A DNA stretch of 64,000 bases from Gammaproteobacteria bacterium (GCA_027018875.1 JALUYA010000017.1:1-64000), one strand, 5' to 3'. Counted from the first letter of the stretch, positions 18,821 through 28,664 are shown. Made by a program: numbers and translations. The notes: a model not told the origin generated them from the letters alone.

Positions 18821-20149
18821 ATGCCCTCCATTGTAAAGCGTACTTTGGCCGCTTTCGCCCTGCTTGCGGCGTCCGTACCGGTATTTGCCGGTACGGTGGC
18901 ACCGGAAATCGCCATTGAGGGGCCGATCGGCCCGCCCATGGCGGGCTATGTGCAGCGTGAGTTGAACGCCGCCGCAAGTGCGCAGGCGCCTTTCGTGCTG
19001 GTTCGGCTGGATACGCCGGGAGGATTGTCGCAGTCCATGCGCACCATCATCAAGGCCATTCTGGCCTCCTCCGTGCCGATAATCTGCTGGGTGGGTCCCG
19101 AAGGTGCGCGTGCGGCCAGTGCGGGCACGTACATCCTTTACGCCTGCGGCTACGCGGCGATGGCACCCGGCACCAACGTGGGGGCGGCGACGCCGGTAGC
19201 GCTGAGTCCAGCCGCTGGCAGCAACACGCCGGCCAAACCGAAAACGGCGGAAGGCAAAAAGATTCTGAATGACGCCGTCGCCTACATCAAAAGCCTAGCG
19301 GAGCTTCGCGGTCGCAACGCCGGCTGGGCCGAGCGCGCGGTTCGCAATGGAGCCAGCATCACCGCGAAAACCGCTCTCGCCAAACAGGTTATCGACCGCA
19401 TCGCACCCAACCCACAGGCACTGCTGGTCGCCATAAACGATGTGACCGTACCCACTGCAAAAGGTGCGGTTACCCTGCACACCGACAACATCACCCTGAA
19501 AATCCGGAATCAGAATTGGCGTGAACGATTGCTGACCGTCATCACCAACCCGACGGTGGCCTACCTGTTATTCCTGATCGGCCTGTTCGGCCTGATCATA
19601 GAAGGGCTGCATCCGGGCGTGATCTTGCCCGGCACGGTCGGCGCCATCAGCCTCATCCTGGCGCTGTTCGCCTTTCATGCCCTGCCCGTCAACTACGCCG
19701 GTCTGGCGCTGATCGTGCTCGGCGTCATCCTGTTTGTGGCCGAAGCCTTCGTAACCAGTTACGGCACGCTTGCCATCGGCGGTATCGTAGCCTTCGTTTT
19801 CGGCTCGATCATGCTGATCGACACCCATGCCCCCGGCTACAGCCTGTCCCGCATCTATATCGGCAGTATCGCCTCGGCTGCCGGAGTGATCATCCTGGTA
19901 CTGCTTTACCTCATCGTGAAAATGCGGCGAAGGCCGGTGGTGAGCGGACTGGCACACATGATCGGACGTGTCGCCGTTGCCCAGTCGGATTTCGATTCCA
20001 GGGGCTATGTCCATATCGAGGGCGAACGCTGGGCGGCGGTGACCTCGGTGCCCCTCAAACGCGGCGAACGTGTTATCGTCAGTGCTGTCGACGGCCTGGT
20101 ACTGACCGTTTCGCCGGAGATTTCCGCCGGAAGTAAAGATCCTACCTGA
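18821..20149 (+). CDS. NfeD-type membrane serine protease (ClpP-like domain, membrane domain, OB fold)
   Basis: 442 residues. A signal sequence (1-23) is followed by a ClpP/SppA-like protease domain: LVRLDTPGG (60-68), the nucleophile S100 in RAASAGTY, and [14 protein letters not shown] lysine in [11 protein letters not shown] (141-151) is the likely base of the Ser-Lys dyad. Four to five membrane segments follow (about 235-370), then a C-terminal NfeDC OB domain ([11 protein letters not shown] to the end). It resembles the P. horikoshii 1510 protein, which cleaves its partner stomatin. A start at 18797 is also possible. The next gene is a slipin, the classic NfeD-stomatin operon. Confidence 0.9.
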   Translation: MPSIVKRTLAAFALLAASVPVFAGTVAPEIAIEGPIGPPMAGYVQRELNAAASAQAPFVLVRLDTPGGLSQSMRTIIKAILASSVPIICWVGPEGARAASAGTYILYACGYAAMAPGTNVGAATPVALSPAAGSNTPAKPKTAEGKKILNDAVAYIKSLAELRGRNAGWAERAVRNGASITAKTALAKQVIDRIAPNPQALLVAINDVTVPTAKGAVTLHTDNITLKIRNQNWRERLLTVITNPTVAYLLFLIGLFGLIIEGLHPGVILPGTVGAISLILALFAFHALPVNYAGLALIVLGVILFVAEAFVTSYGTLAIGGIVAFVFGSIMLIDTHAPGYSLSRIYIGSIASAAGVIILVLLYLIVKMRRRPVVSGLAHMIGRVAVAQSDFDSRGYVHIEGERWAAVTSVPLKRGERVIVSAVDGLVLTVSPEISAGSKDPT

Positions 20150-20193
20150 ACTCATCCGCTTCGTCGCGCAAATTTATCGTGGAGGATAGAAAC

Positions 20194-20952
20194 ATGTTAA
20201 TTCCCATTCTCGTTGCCATCGGCATCATCGTTTTGATCATACTCAGTTCGATAAAGGTGCTCAAGGAATACGAACGTGGCGTAGTTTTTCTGCTCGGTAA
20301 ATTCCAGGCTGTGAAGGGACCGGGGATGATTATCGTGATTCCCATCATTCAGGTGATGACACGGGTCGATCTGCGCGTGATCGTCATGGACGTACCGCCG
20401 CAGGATATCATCTCGCGCGACAACGTATCGGCCAAGGTAAACGCCGTCATCTATTTCCGCATCGTGGATCCGGAACGCGCCATCATCCAGGTCGCCGATC
20501 CATTCAACGCCACCAGCCAGTTGGCGCAGACCACGCTACGTTCGGTACTGGGGCAACACGAACTCGACCAAATGCTCGCCGAACGCGACAAGCTCAATAC
20601 CGCCATTCAGACCATCCTCGACGAACAGACCGATGCCTGGGGCATCAAGGTCACCAACGTCGAAACCAAGCAGATCGAACTGGATGAGAACATGGTACGT
20701 GCCATCGCCCGCCAGGCCGAAGCCGAGCGCACCCGCCGGGCCAAGGTGATCAACGCCGAAGGCGAACTGCAGGCCTCGGAAAAGCTCACTCAGGCCGCCA
20801 ATCGCCTGGCCACGCAACCACAGGCCATTCAGTTGCGTTACCTGCAGACGCTGACCGAGGTGGCCGCACCCGGAAAGTCCAACACCATCCTGTTCCCGTT
20901 GCCGATCGACCTCATTCGGCCCCTGCTGGAGCCAAACCCGAAGGCGGAATAA
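20194..20952 (+). CDS. Slipin / stomatin-like SPFH protein
   Basis: 252 residues. One membrane segment (about 1-20) is followed by the SPFH domain ([46 protein letters not shown]) and a coiled-coil-like helix with [17 protein letters not shown]. It is a membrane-microdomain scaffold of the slipin group. The ATG at 20194 has GGAGG upstream, 44 nt after the NfeD stop. The C-terminal hydrophobic residues [12 protein letters not shown] are where NfeD proteases cut in the archaeal pair, so it is the likely partner or substrate of the preceding gene. Confidence 0.93.
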   Translation: MLIPILVAIGIIVLIILSSIKVLKEYERGVVFLLGKFQAVKGPGMIIVIPIIQVMTRVDLRVIVMDVPPQDIISRDNVSAKVNAVIYFRIVDPERAIIQVADPFNATSQLAQTTLRSVLGQHELDQMLAERDKLNTAIQTILDEQTDAWGIKVTNVETKQIELDENMVRAIARQAEAERTRRAKVINAEGELQASEKLTQAANRLATQPQAIQLRYLQTLTEVAAPGKSNTILFPLPIDLIRPLLEPNPKAE

Positions 20953-21099
20953 TAATCGGCGATACTGTTTCGGGAGCCTCCCCCTGGCCGGGCGGTCAAT
21001 TCACGGTTCAAGAACCCGGAGCCGGCGTACCCACCGCCGGTATCCCGGTTCCAACCAGCAGCCGGGGCTTACCCGTTGAAAATAACGAAACGCTCAACT

Positions 21100-21114
21100 A
21101 TTCGATTCGAATAC
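21100..21114. repeat. 15-bp palindrome between convergent genes
   Basis: TATTCGA-T-TCGAATA, perfect 7-bp arms about one central base, in the 260-nt gap between slipin and the DegV gene. An operator is unexpected here since no gene starts nearby. The rest of the gap shows nothing recognisable. Confidence 0.3.
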
Positions 21115-21213
21115 GGTGCCGTTTTCCGACACCCATTAGCCTTCACCACCTACCATGATAAAAGCCGCAAAGTTTAATGCCGTAGCGGATTTCTCACTTC
21201 TTGTCGGCGATTC

Positions 21214-22152
21214 CTACCGGTCGGCTGCATAGGCAAGCGAAAAAGATCCGGCGCCCAGGTAAACTCCCGCAGTGGTGCTCATCATCGATTCCAGTAATTT
21301 CACCTGGGCTTCATCGGCCCGTAACCGCAACCGTCGATAGGCCTCGAGATGGTGAAGTTCACGGATCTCTCCAGCGTAACTCAACACCACGACGGGAGCC
21401 ACGAGATTACCTCGATCGATCCGCTCGATGGCACGACTCATGACCTGATCAACGGCGGCTTCAAAATGACGTACCTTGCCGATAGGATGCGTCTCGCCCA
21501 CATGGGCTTCGACAATAGGTTTCACATCGAGCAGGCCCCCAAGCTGAGATTGAAGCCAGCCGACACTGCGGTCGCCCCGCTGGCGTCCCCGCTCGCGAAT
21601 ATACTGTAGATCCCGGGGTATGGCATAGGTGTAAACTTGGCGCTTGAACCTCTCGGCAAACTGCCGTAACCGCTCGAGCCCCATCTCAGGATGCTGGGCC
21701 AACTGGTGAACCAACTCCCAGACCAGTACCCCCTCCCCGGTAAAAAGTTGCCCGGTATCGACAACCCGCAACATAAAATTCCCTTTCAGCCCGGATGCTT
21801 CCCGCCGCCGGTGATACTCCTTGAGAATTCTGAAGGAAGCCTGGGTGGCATTGTGGAAAATCTGGCTCCGGGTTCCGGCTATCGCACAAACCAGAACCCG
21901 GTCATAGCGGGTCACCAGTTGATCCAAAAACAATCGACTGATTTCTTCTACCGTAAAGGCCTCGGTTTCGGCTTTCAGACCATGCTCGGGAATATAGTCC
22001 TTGTAAAAATTCAGGGTGGCTTCCGGGTCGCGGAGATCCACGAAACGCTCATTGCCGAAATGCAGGGAAATAGGCATGATCTCGATGCCATGATCGTGAA
22101 AAAAATCACGGGGTAAATCACAGGCCGAATCAACAACCAACCCAATAGTCAT
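21214..22152 (-). CDS. DegV family fatty-acid-binding protein
   Basis: 312 residues, typical DegV length. The N-terminal VVDSACDLP is the usual DegV opening, followed by ISLHFGNERFVD, the GTRSQIFHNA block that contacts the acyl carboxylate, and VVDTGQLFTGEG. DegV proteins bind a fatty acid between two domains and in some bacteria present it to a fatty-acid kinase (FakA). No kinase gene is next to it here. It is a monocistronic unit, convergent with the slipin gene. Confidence 0.88.
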   Translation of the reverse strand: MTIGLVVDSACDLPRDFFHDHGIEIMPISLHFGNERFVDLRDPEATLNFYKDYIPEHGLKAETEAFTVEEISRLFLDQLVTRYDRVLVCAIAGTRSQIFHNATQASFRILKEYHRRREASGLKGNFMLRVVDTGQLFTGEGVLVWELVHQLAQHPEMGLERLRQFAERFKRQVYTYAIPRDLQYIRERGRQRGDRSVGWLQSQLGGLLDVKPIVEAHVGETHPIGKVRHFEAAVDQVMSRAIERIDRGNLVAPVVVLSYAGEIRELHHLEAYRRLRLRADEAQVKLLESMMSTTAGVYLGAGSFSLAYAADR

Positions 22153-22230
22153 AATGGTTTCACTCTTTCAATTTCGCCAGATACGAATAAGCCGGAAAAA
22201 TCAGTCCGGATCGACGCATAATGGGTGCAC

Positions 22231-22659
22231 CTACTTTTTACCAACCCGCTTGATGACCACCGGTTGCCATCTGGAGGGATTGGCATCCGGGATCTTGGCG
22301 GCAAAGTAATACGTCATATCCCGTTTCAGCGTTAGCTTAAGTGTACGCAGGTTTTGGGGCTGATCGAATGCGGGGCTAAGCATGACGGCCGGTCCACGGC
22401 TAGGGTTAATAATCACTCGAAATCCGATCGTATGCTCCCCAGGACTCACCCAGAAGGCCGTGCGCCGATGGTCGGTTGAAAGATACTTTCCATCCAGCCA
22501 GATGATCTGAACCCGATAGTGATTCGGCCCGGCCGGCATGGCCGTAGAAATAACCGCATGCGGTTGTCGGGGACTGACCAGGGATTGATCCCCTCCCCCC
22601 GCCAGTGCGGTAATCGCAAGCAACCCCAACAGGGCGGCTAAAATAAATCGGAATTTCAT
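22231..22659 (-). CDS. Small exported protein of unknown function
   Basis: 142 residues with a signal peptide (1-20, ending TALAGG). The mature part is beta-rich, with a WVSPGEHTIGFRV segment and a LKRDMTYYFAAKIPD block, an arrangement like small periplasmic beta-sandwich proteins (PEGA/carboxypeptidase-regulatory-like), but I cannot assign a family. Start ATG with a strong AGGAGG-type site 6-8 nt upstream. It stands alone between the DegV and DUF2007 genes; GC and codon use look like the neighbours. Confidence 0.65.
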   Translation of the reverse strand: MKFRFILAALLGLLAITALAGGGDQSLVSPRQPHAVISTAMPAGPNHYRVQIIWLDGKYLSTDHRRTAFWVSPGEHTIGFRVIINPSRGPAVMLSPAFDQPQNLRTLKLTLKRDMTYYFAAKIPDANPSRWQPVVIKRVGKK

Positions 22660-22844
22660 CGCTCACCTCCTCGTCGCGAGACGATTCAAAGCAGTGTATA
22701 AAAAATTCAATTTCTCACACCATGGCCTACTTTAACAGGATAATCGGAACCCTGTTCAATATTCGCTGACTCCAGCCCAAGCCTTCCCGCGGTCGTCTTT
22801 AACGGTAACCGGGCGCATTGGTCAACCTAAATTTATAGACTATT

Positions 22845-23183
22845 TTAATTTGGGTTTTCTCCTTGGGCCGGGCGCGGCGTACCGCACCGCCAACAGATCT
22901 CAAATTGCCCTTCCACCAGTTCCCCGCATTGCGGACAACGCCAAGAATCCGTCCGCTGCGGTCGTACCGCCGTCAACGCTTGGCGCAACACCCGTTCAGC
23001 CGCCGCAAAATCACCGGAATTCGTCAGCCATAGTTCGGGCGGCGCCATAATAGGGGATAACTCTCCGGCCGCCGAGCCGGTATTGGTCGGATTACGTACA
23101 TACACGCCAAATCCACGGTTTTCCAGCTGTTCGCGCAAATATTCGATCAAAGCCGTATCGGTTCCGGTGTAAAGTCGACGCAT
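22845..23183 (-). CDS. DUF2007 protein with C-terminal zinc ribbon
   Basis: 112 residues. The N-terminal half (RRLYTGTDTALIEYLREQLENRGF, about 2-25) is a DUF2007-type ferredoxin-like signal-transducing domain, and the C-terminal part has two CxxC pairs (CPQCGEL and CWRCG) that make a zinc ribbon. The ATG at 23183 faces the start of the YgfZ gene, so the two are divergent within about 60 nt. Function in the family is unknown. Confidence 0.75.
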   Translation of the reverse strand: MRRLYTGTDTALIEYLREQLENRGFGVYVRNPTNTGSAAGELSPIMAPPELWLTNSGDFAAAERVLRQALTAVRPQRTDSWRCPQCGELVEGQFEICWRCGTPRPAQGENPN

Positions 23184-23241
23184 GGCCACGCCCCTGGCAA
23201 GGATTGGTTACTATGGCCATCATCCCATGATTGGTCGCGCC

Positions 23242-24192
23242 ATGTTTCTCAAGCGCCTCCTGCAAGCCTGCCTGCCACCGACCCATGCAGGTAACACGGC
23301 GGCATGGATACCGCTTCCCGACCATGCGCTGCTGAGCCTGCACGGAAGCGATTCCACGGCTTTTTTACATGCCCAAGGGAGCGCCGCCGTAGGTAATACC
23401 CCGAGCGGCAAGGCCCAACCTATTTCCTTCGCCGATCCTAAGGGCCGAGTGCTGGCCTTGGCTCAAGCCTGGCGCTCCGCTACCGCCTGGCGGCTGATCC
23501 TGCCCAGCAACGAAGTCGACTGGCTCACCACCCACCTCAAGCGTCACCGATTTCGCAGCCAAGTCGAGTTCCTCCCCGATCCGCTGATCCGCTTTGCAGC
23601 GTTGGTGGGCACGGATCTTCCCGGACGACTCGAGCGCCACGGAATAACCCTGGATCGAGGGAAAATTCAAAAGTATACCGGGCTGTGGATTCAATGCCTG
23701 GATGAAGCCCGGATTCTGCTACTGGGCCGGCAGGAGCGCCTCGAGGCAATGCGATCCGGCATGGATATACCGGAATGCCCCAATGATACGCTCTGGCGCG
23801 GAGCCCGAATGCTCGCCGGTGAGGTCTGGATTGACACCGCGGTTCGGGGACGTTTCTTGCCGCAAATGCTCAACCTGATGGATAATGGCGCAGTGAGTTT
23901 GAAAAAAGGTTGTTTCCCGGGTCAGGAAGTCATTGCCCGCAGCACCCACCTGGGACGAATCAAACGCAGGCTCGCTCTGCTTCGTTGTTCCGAAATTCCG
24001 CCCTGGGGGCAATCCATGACTCTGGACGGGCATATTCTCCAGCCTCTGGATCTAATCAGCTTATCCCCACACGAACACTGGTTGCAGGCCGTAGCCCCGT
24101 CCCCTTTGCCCCCGGCGCTTTCCGCCCGGTGCCTGAGCTCTTGCGGGCCGGATGAGGCGATACCATTTTCTTCATCGGGAGGCAACAAATGA
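23242..24192 (+). CDS. ygfZ: YgfZ, folate-dependent iron-sulfur cluster repair/assembly protein
   Basis: 316 residues. The family signature KGCFPGQEVIARSTHLGRIKRR (K-G-C-x-x-G-Q-E, about residues 220-240) identifies YgfZ of the GcvT superfamily, which supports MiaB and other Fe-S enzymes. The conserved Cys of the motif is present. Start choice is uncertain: ATG at 23227 and 23242 are both in frame without strong ribosome sites. It overlaps the glutathione-transferase gene by 4 nt (ATGA), so the two are coupled. Confidence 0.85.
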   Translation: MFLKRLLQACLPPTHAGNTAAWIPLPDHALLSLHGSDSTAFLHAQGSAAVGNTPSGKAQPISFADPKGRVLALAQAWRSATAWRLILPSNEVDWLTTHLKRHRFRSQVEFLPDPLIRFAALVGTDLPGRLERHGITLDRGKIQKYTGLWIQCLDEARILLLGRQERLEAMRSGMDIPECPNDTLWRGARMLAGEVWIDTAVRGRFLPQMLNLMDNGAVSLKKGCFPGQEVIARSTHLGRIKRRLALLRCSEIPPWGQSMTLDGHILQPLDLISLSPHEHWLQAVAPSPLPPALSARCLSSCGPDEAIPFSSSGGNK

Positions 24193-24884
24193 TCCAGCTT
24201 TATTCCTGGGCCACACCAAACGGCCATAAGGTTCATATTCTGCTCGAAGAAACCGGGCTCGACTACCGGGTTCATCCCATCGATATCGGCGCCGGAGAAC
24301 AATTTTCCCCGGAATTTCTCGCTATCAGCCCGAACAACAAAATCCCGGCGATTCTTGATGAAGAAGGCCCCGACGGAAAACCTTTCCCTCTAGCCGAATC
24401 CGGTGCTATTTTATTGTATTTGGCTGAAAAAACCCGGTGTTTCCTACCTGCGGATCGACCGAATTATTACCTGACCCTGCAATGGTTGATGTTTCAAATG
24501 GGTCATATCGGACCCATGCTGGGCCAGGCGCATCATTTTCGTTCCTACGCCCCCGTGCGTCAGTCTTATCCCATCGAGCGCTATACCCAGGAGGCCCATC
24601 GACTCTACGGGATACTCGATCGCCGCCTGCGGGAATCGAACTATCTTGCCGGCCCCGAATATGGAATCGCGGATATCGCCACCTTCCCCTGGTTACGTGC
24701 GCATGACACCCAGGGCGTGAGGCTACAAGACTATCCTCACCTGCAACACTGGTACGCGACCATCGATGCACGACCTGCCGTGCAACGCGGGCTTGCGGTT
24801 CTTGCTCAAGAGTCGCATCGGCATGTGGATGAGGCCACCCGGCTCGAAAATTTGTTCGGTAGCACCCAATACCGCCGTCGCTGA
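24189..24884 (+). CDS. Glutathione S-transferase, nu-class-like (YfcG/YghU type)
   Basis: 231 residues. The thioredoxin-like N domain begins YSWATPNGHKVHILLEE, with the Thr-x-Asn active-site pattern of nu-class GSTs, then NNKIPAILDEEGPDGKPF and LAESGAILLYLAEK for glutathione binding. The all-helical C domain ends around residue 215 with IADIATFPWLRAH in the N-capping position. Members act as disulfide-bond reductases or peroxidases. It is translationally coupled to ygfZ. Confidence 0.92.
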   Translation: MIQLYSWATPNGHKVHILLEETGLDYRVHPIDIGAGEQFSPEFLAISPNNKIPAILDEEGPDGKPFPLAESGAILLYLAEKTRCFLPADRPNYYLTLQWLMFQMGHIGPMLGQAHHFRSYAPVRQSYPIERYTQEAHRLYGILDRRLRESNYLAGPEYGIADIATFPWLRAHDTQGVRLQDYPHLQHWYATIDARPAVQRGLAVLAQESHRHVDEATRLENLFGSTQYRRR

Positions 24885-24987
24885 GATTTGCCGCCGCTGC
24901 CCGGGGAGGGAAATTGGTCTTATTGGCACGGAAACCGATACCCCGGCTGTTCCCTCACACCGGCTGTCATGGTACCGTAAAGCCCCT

Positions 24988-25869
24988 ATGAAGACACCTG
25001 CCTTTCACCACATCGGCTTGATCGCCAAAGACGATGCCGCCTCCGTGACCGGCGTCATTCACGAAATTGTCGCTATCCTCACCCAGGCACGTTGTGAGGT
25101 ACTCGCGGGCGGCCCGACCACACGATTCGCCCCCACGGCACGTCCCGTCGCAATGCCTGACCTGCCGCGCCAGGCCGATCTGATCATCGTGGTGGGCGGG
25201 GATGGATCCCTGCTGGCCGCCGCACGTTCCACCGGCTGGCCCAAGACCCCCCTGCTGGGTGTCAACCTGGGACGACTGGGATTTCTCGCCGATCTCTCTC
25301 CCACGGAGCTAAATAAGGAACTGCCCGAGATCCTAGCGGGACGCTACGGCATCGAACATCGTATGCTGTTGCGGGCCGATTCTCCCGACCTCGACGGCAA
25401 CGACGCCCTTGCCCTCAATGACGTCGTTGTGAAACGGATAAACGGCGGCCATCTGCTCGAGCTTGAACTAATGATCGGCGCCATCCAGCTTGGACGCACC
25501 CGCGCCGATGGCCTGATCGTCGCCTCCCCCACCGGTTCGACGGCCTATGCACTTTCGGCCGGCGGCCCGATTGTACACCCCAATCTGGAGGCCCTTGCCA
25601 TCGTCCATATCAGCCCTCACAGCTTGGGTGAACGCCCGATCATGGTGGGGGCCGACCAAACCGTTCACATACGCCCCGTACTCAACGCGGGCGAACGCGC
25701 CGAGGCCTTACTCGACGGCCAGCTACGCTTCGAACTTAAACCAGGCAAAACCCTTACCGTGCAACGGTCAAAAAACAGCGTGCAACTGCTGCACCCGCCC
25801 AGCTACGAATATTTCTCGAACCTGCGAAAAAAACTGGGCTGGGGGGGCTGGCGTACTCCCTCATGCTGA
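24988..25869 (+). CDS. nadK: NAD kinase
   Basis: 293 residues. The catalytic GGDGSLL block follows LIIVVGG; LGVNLGRLGFLADL, LNDVVVKR and SPTGSTAYALSAGGPIVHP are the other diagnostic segments. It phosphorylates NAD to NADP. Start ATG 24988, reading MKTPAFHHIGLIAK, fits the family; the frame is open further upstream. Its last bases overlap recN by 7 nt, the common nadK-recN arrangement. Confidence 0.96.
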   Translation: MKTPAFHHIGLIAKDDAASVTGVIHEIVAILTQARCEVLAGGPTTRFAPTARPVAMPDLPRQADLIIVVGGDGSLLAAARSTGWPKTPLLGVNLGRLGFLADLSPTELNKELPEILAGRYGIEHRMLLRADSPDLDGNDALALNDVVVKRINGGHLLELELMIGAIQLGRTRADGLIVASPTGSTAYALSAGGPIVHPNLEALAIVHISPHSLGERPIMVGADQTVHIRPVLNAGERAEALLDGQLRFELKPGKTLTVQRSKNSVQLLHPPSYEYFSNLRKKLGWGGWRTPSC

Positions 25870-27536
25870 CCCGGCTCACCGTAGAGAATCTGGCGGTTCT
25901 AACCGCCGTGGAAGTGGAATTCGGCCCCGGGTTCAATGTTCTAACCGGCGAGACCGGGGCCGGAAAATCGCTTCTGGTCGATGCCCTCGGCCTGGTGTTG
26001 GGTAACCGGGGTAGCAGCACCCTGGTCCGCACCGGAGCGGGCCAAGCCACGGTAACCGCAGAGTTTACTCTTACCCCCTCATCCCCGGCTTGCAAGCTCC
26101 TGAATTCACGCGAAATACCGATAGAAAACAACGAGCTTCTACTACATCGCAGCATAACGGCCGATGGCCGCAGCCGGGCATGGATCAACGGGGTTCCCGT
26201 GCCCATAGGCTTCCTGCGCGAAATCGGGGAACACCTGGTTGAAATCCATGGCCAGCACGAACACCTTGCCCTGGCCCGCTCCGAGCACCAACGCATGCTT
26301 CTGGACTGTGCCGCCGGCAGCGAGAACTTGTCCGTTCAGGTAGCCCAAACCGCCACTGTGCTCAGGCGGCTCGAGGAAACTCTGTCAGAAGCAAAATCCG
26401 CCGGCGCGCAACGCAGGGAAAAACTTGACACACTCCGGTTCCAACTGCGGGAATTAGACGAACTGGGGCCCCGGGAGGGGGAATACCAGGATCTTGGCGC
26501 CGAATATGAACGGCTGCATGACCGCGAGCGCACCGAGGCGGCCTATGCCCAGGCACTTGGAGCGTTGGAAGAAGGCGAGGGTTCGGCCAGTGCCACGCTG
26601 GGCCGGGCGCAGCGAGCCCTGAAGGGACTCCATGCGCCGAGCGCCGAACTTGCAGAAGCCATCGATCTGCTCTTCCAGGCGGAATCGCTCGTTTCCGAAG
26701 CCCTGAGGCTGCTCCGCCCCGAGGCCCAAGCCGAGGCCGACCCGGCGGCGCGACTCGAGTGGCTGAATACCCGCATCGCCAGGTACCAGACCCTGGCAAG
26801 AAAACATGCGGTGGACCCCGCTTCCCTGGCTGCCTTGAAACAACGCTTGACCCGGGAAAACGATGCACTTGAAACCGGAGACCAACACCTGGCCAAGCTG
26901 GCCGACAACTTGCATGCCTGCCGCAGCGAATACGAGAAACTAGCCACGGAATTATCGTCAAAAAGGCGCCGGGCCACGGTTGAGTTCTCCACTCAGGTCA
27001 CCCAGACCATGCGGGAACTGGGTATGCCCCAGGCCGAGTTCTCCATCCACCTGGAATCCGTCTCCACCGAGTCCTATCCCCCGGGTGGGCGTGAGCGGGT
27101 GAATTTTCTGGTGACCACCAATCCGGATCAGCGCCCGGGGCCGATTGCCCGGATCGCCTCGGGCGGCGAACTGTCACGCATCGCGCTCGCCGTCGAAGTG
27201 CTGGGAGATCCCTCCAGTGGAACCCCGGTGATGGTATTCGATGAAGTGGACGCGGGTATCGGTGGCCGGGTAGCGGATCTGGTGGGTCGTTGCCTGAAGG
27301 CGTTGGCCGGACATCGCCAGATTCTATGCGTCACCCATCTACCCCAGGTAGCCGCCTTGGCCAACCACCATTTCGAAGTCCGCAAGCTTACTACCGCCAC
27401 GAGCAGCTCGGCGACGATAGAACCCTTGGACGAAGCCCTACGAGTAGAGGCCATCGCCGCCATGCTGGGAGGCCTGCGAGTAACCGAGAGCGCCCGCCGC
27501 CACGCGCGCGCGCTTATCCAGCCCCCTCCCCGATAA
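25863..27536 (+). CDS. recN: DNA repair protein RecN
   Basis: 557 residues, full length. An SMC-like ATPase: Walker A GETGAGKS near residues 28-35, a long coiled-coil middle, and the C-terminal signature ASGGELSRIALAVEV with Walker B VMVFDEVDAGIGG. It acts in double-strand break repair. It starts inside the end of nadK. A small hairpin (ACCGCT, loop 8, AGCGGT; 27552-27571) lies at the recN/fur convergence. Confidence 0.97.
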   Translation: MLTRLTVENLAVLTAVEVEFGPGFNVLTGETGAGKSLLVDALGLVLGNRGSSTLVRTGAGQATVTAEFTLTPSSPACKLLNSREIPIENNELLLHRSITADGRSRAWINGVPVPIGFLREIGEHLVEIHGQHEHLALARSEHQRMLLDCAAGSENLSVQVAQTATVLRRLEETLSEAKSAGAQRREKLDTLRFQLRELDELGPREGEYQDLGAEYERLHDRERTEAAYAQALGALEEGEGSASATLGRAQRALKGLHAPSAELAEAIDLLFQAESLVSEALRLLRPEAQAEADPAARLEWLNTRIARYQTLARKHAVDPASLAALKQRLTRENDALETGDQHLAKLADNLHACRSEYEKLATELSSKRRRATVEFSTQVTQTMRELGMPQAEFSIHLESVSTESYPPGGRERVNFLVTTNPDQRPGPIARIASGGELSRIALAVEVLGDPSSGTPVMVFDEVDAGIGGRVADLVGRCLKALAGHRQILCVTHLPQVAALANHHFEVRKLTTATSSSATIEPLDEALRVEAIAAMLGGLRVTESARRHARALIQPPPR

Positions 27537-27556
27537 ATACGGACGGATTCAACCGC

Positions 27557-28006
27557 TCAACCCGGAGCGGTCTCGATCCTCTCCTGTTCTCCCTCCACAC
27601 GGCATTTAGCGCAAATACCGTAAAGATACAGGGCGTGATCGGTGATCTCGTACCCTATCCGGCGGGCAATCTCTTCCTGTCGCGCCTCGATGGTTTTATC
27701 CACGAACTCATCGACCCGTCCACAGCGAACGCAAACGATATGATCGTGGTGCTGCCCGGAATCGATCTCAAAACTCGAATGCGTACCCGCGAATTTATGC
27801 CGCGTCACCAAGCCGGCGGCCTCGAACTGGGTCAATACCCGGTACACGGTTGCCAGGTTGATTTCTTCACCCTCATCGAGTAACGCCCGATAAATATCTT
27901 CGGCACAAAAATGGCGGCGGGCACCAGCCTCCAGCACCCGCAGTATCTTCAAGCGTGGCACGGTTACCCTTAAGCCTACTTCGCGCAGCTCCTTGTCTCT
28001 ATCCAT
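27557..28006 (-). CDS. fur: Ferric uptake regulator Fur
   Basis: 149 residues. The winged-helix part carries INLATVYRVLTQFEAAGLV; the metal sites are in FEIDSGQHHDHIVCVRCGRVDEF (His-rich, CxxC) and LYGICAKCR (second CxxC). It represses iron genes when loaded with Fe(II). It is divergent from bamE with 75 nt between, the gene order found across gammaproteobacteria. A PerR- or Zur-like member is less likely given this position. Confidence 0.95.
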   Translation of the reverse strand: MDRDKELREVGLRVTVPRLKILRVLEAGARRHFCAEDIYRALLDEGEEINLATVYRVLTQFEAAGLVTRHKFAGTHSSFEIDSGQHHDHIVCVRCGRVDEFVDKTIEARQEEIARRIGYEITDHALYLYGICAKCRVEGEQERIETAPG

Positions 28007-28022
28007 ATTTTCAGGAGGGGCA

Positions 28023-28052
28023 TTGGCCCCGGATGTCTTTCACGGGTATTAT
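28023..28052 (+). promoter_or_regulatory. Candidate bamE promoter
   Basis: TTGGCC (28023-28028), 18-nt spacer, TATTAT (28047-28052), about 30 nt before the bamE start codon, in the fur-bamE divergent gap. The same GGGTATTATG word precedes moaA. Confidence 0.3.
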
Positions 28053-28081
28053 GGACCACCTTGCAACCCGTATACAGACCG

Positions 28082-28402
28082 ATGTCCCGTTCCCTGCTTT
28101 TTGCCACCCTCCTCATAACCCTCGGCGGCTGCGTCTACATCCCCCCGGTCACCCAAGGAAATTACCTGAAATCCAGCCAGGTACAGAGTCTCAAGGTCGG
28201 CATGACCCAAGACCAGGTGCGTTACCTTTTCGGGCAACCCATGCTCGCGGACCCCTTCCATTCCGATGCGTGGCATTATGTCTATTACGCTAAACCGGGG
28301 GCCAAAACCAAAGCCAAGATCTACCGCCTGACCGTCTATTTCAAGAATGGCAAAGTCACTCGTTTCACGACTTCGGCTCCGCCCGCCGACGCCCCGAGTT
28401 GA
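28082..28402 (+). CDS. bamE: Outer-membrane assembly lipoprotein BamE
   Basis: 106 residues. Lipoprotein signal with lipobox LGGC (mature Cys 17), then IPPVTQGNYLKSSQVQSLKVGMTQDQV and LFGQPML, the SmpA/OmlA fold. It is the small BamE part of the BAM complex that folds outer-membrane beta-barrels. Divergent from fur; its 3' end overlaps the convergent rnfH gene by 38 nt. Confidence 0.95.
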   Translation: MSRSLLFATLLITLGGCVYIPPVTQGNYLKSSQVQSLKVGMTQDQVRYLFGQPMLADPFHSDAWHYVYYAKPGAKTKAKIYRLTVYFKNGKVTRFTTSAPPADAPS

Positions 28403-28664
28403 GTTTCTCGCGCCGCGCAACTTTCGGATCGACGGCCAAGGGGCGGTAAAACTCGACCCGGTCGCCCTGCTCGAGTACCCGGTTAAGATCCACCGTCCGG
28501 CCCCATATCCCAACACATAGCGCAGGCTCGCGGGGAATATTCAGCCTGTCGAGCAAATCGACAAGCCGGGTGCCGGAATCTATCTTGAGCGCAACCGGTC
28601 CGGAAAACCGGGAAGGATGCGGCGCGACCTCCACTGTAATCTTAGGCGGATTGGCCATGGCCAT
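28365..28664 (-). CDS. rnfH: RnfH/RatB family ubiquitin-like protein
   Basis: 99 residues of the UPF0125 (RnfH) family: VEVAPHPSRF, then VGIWGRTVDLNRVLEQGDRVEFYRPL, followed by a basic tail. In E. coli the homologue is encoded with RatA and its role is still unclear. Start ATG 28664 overlaps the end of ratA by 23 nt. A Met two codons later is an alternative start. Confidence 0.9.
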   Translation of the reverse strand: MAMANPPKITVEVAPHPSRFSGPVALKIDSGTRLVDLLDRLNIPREPALCVGIWGRTVDLNRVLEQGDRVEFYRPLAVDPKVARREKLNSGRRRAEPKS

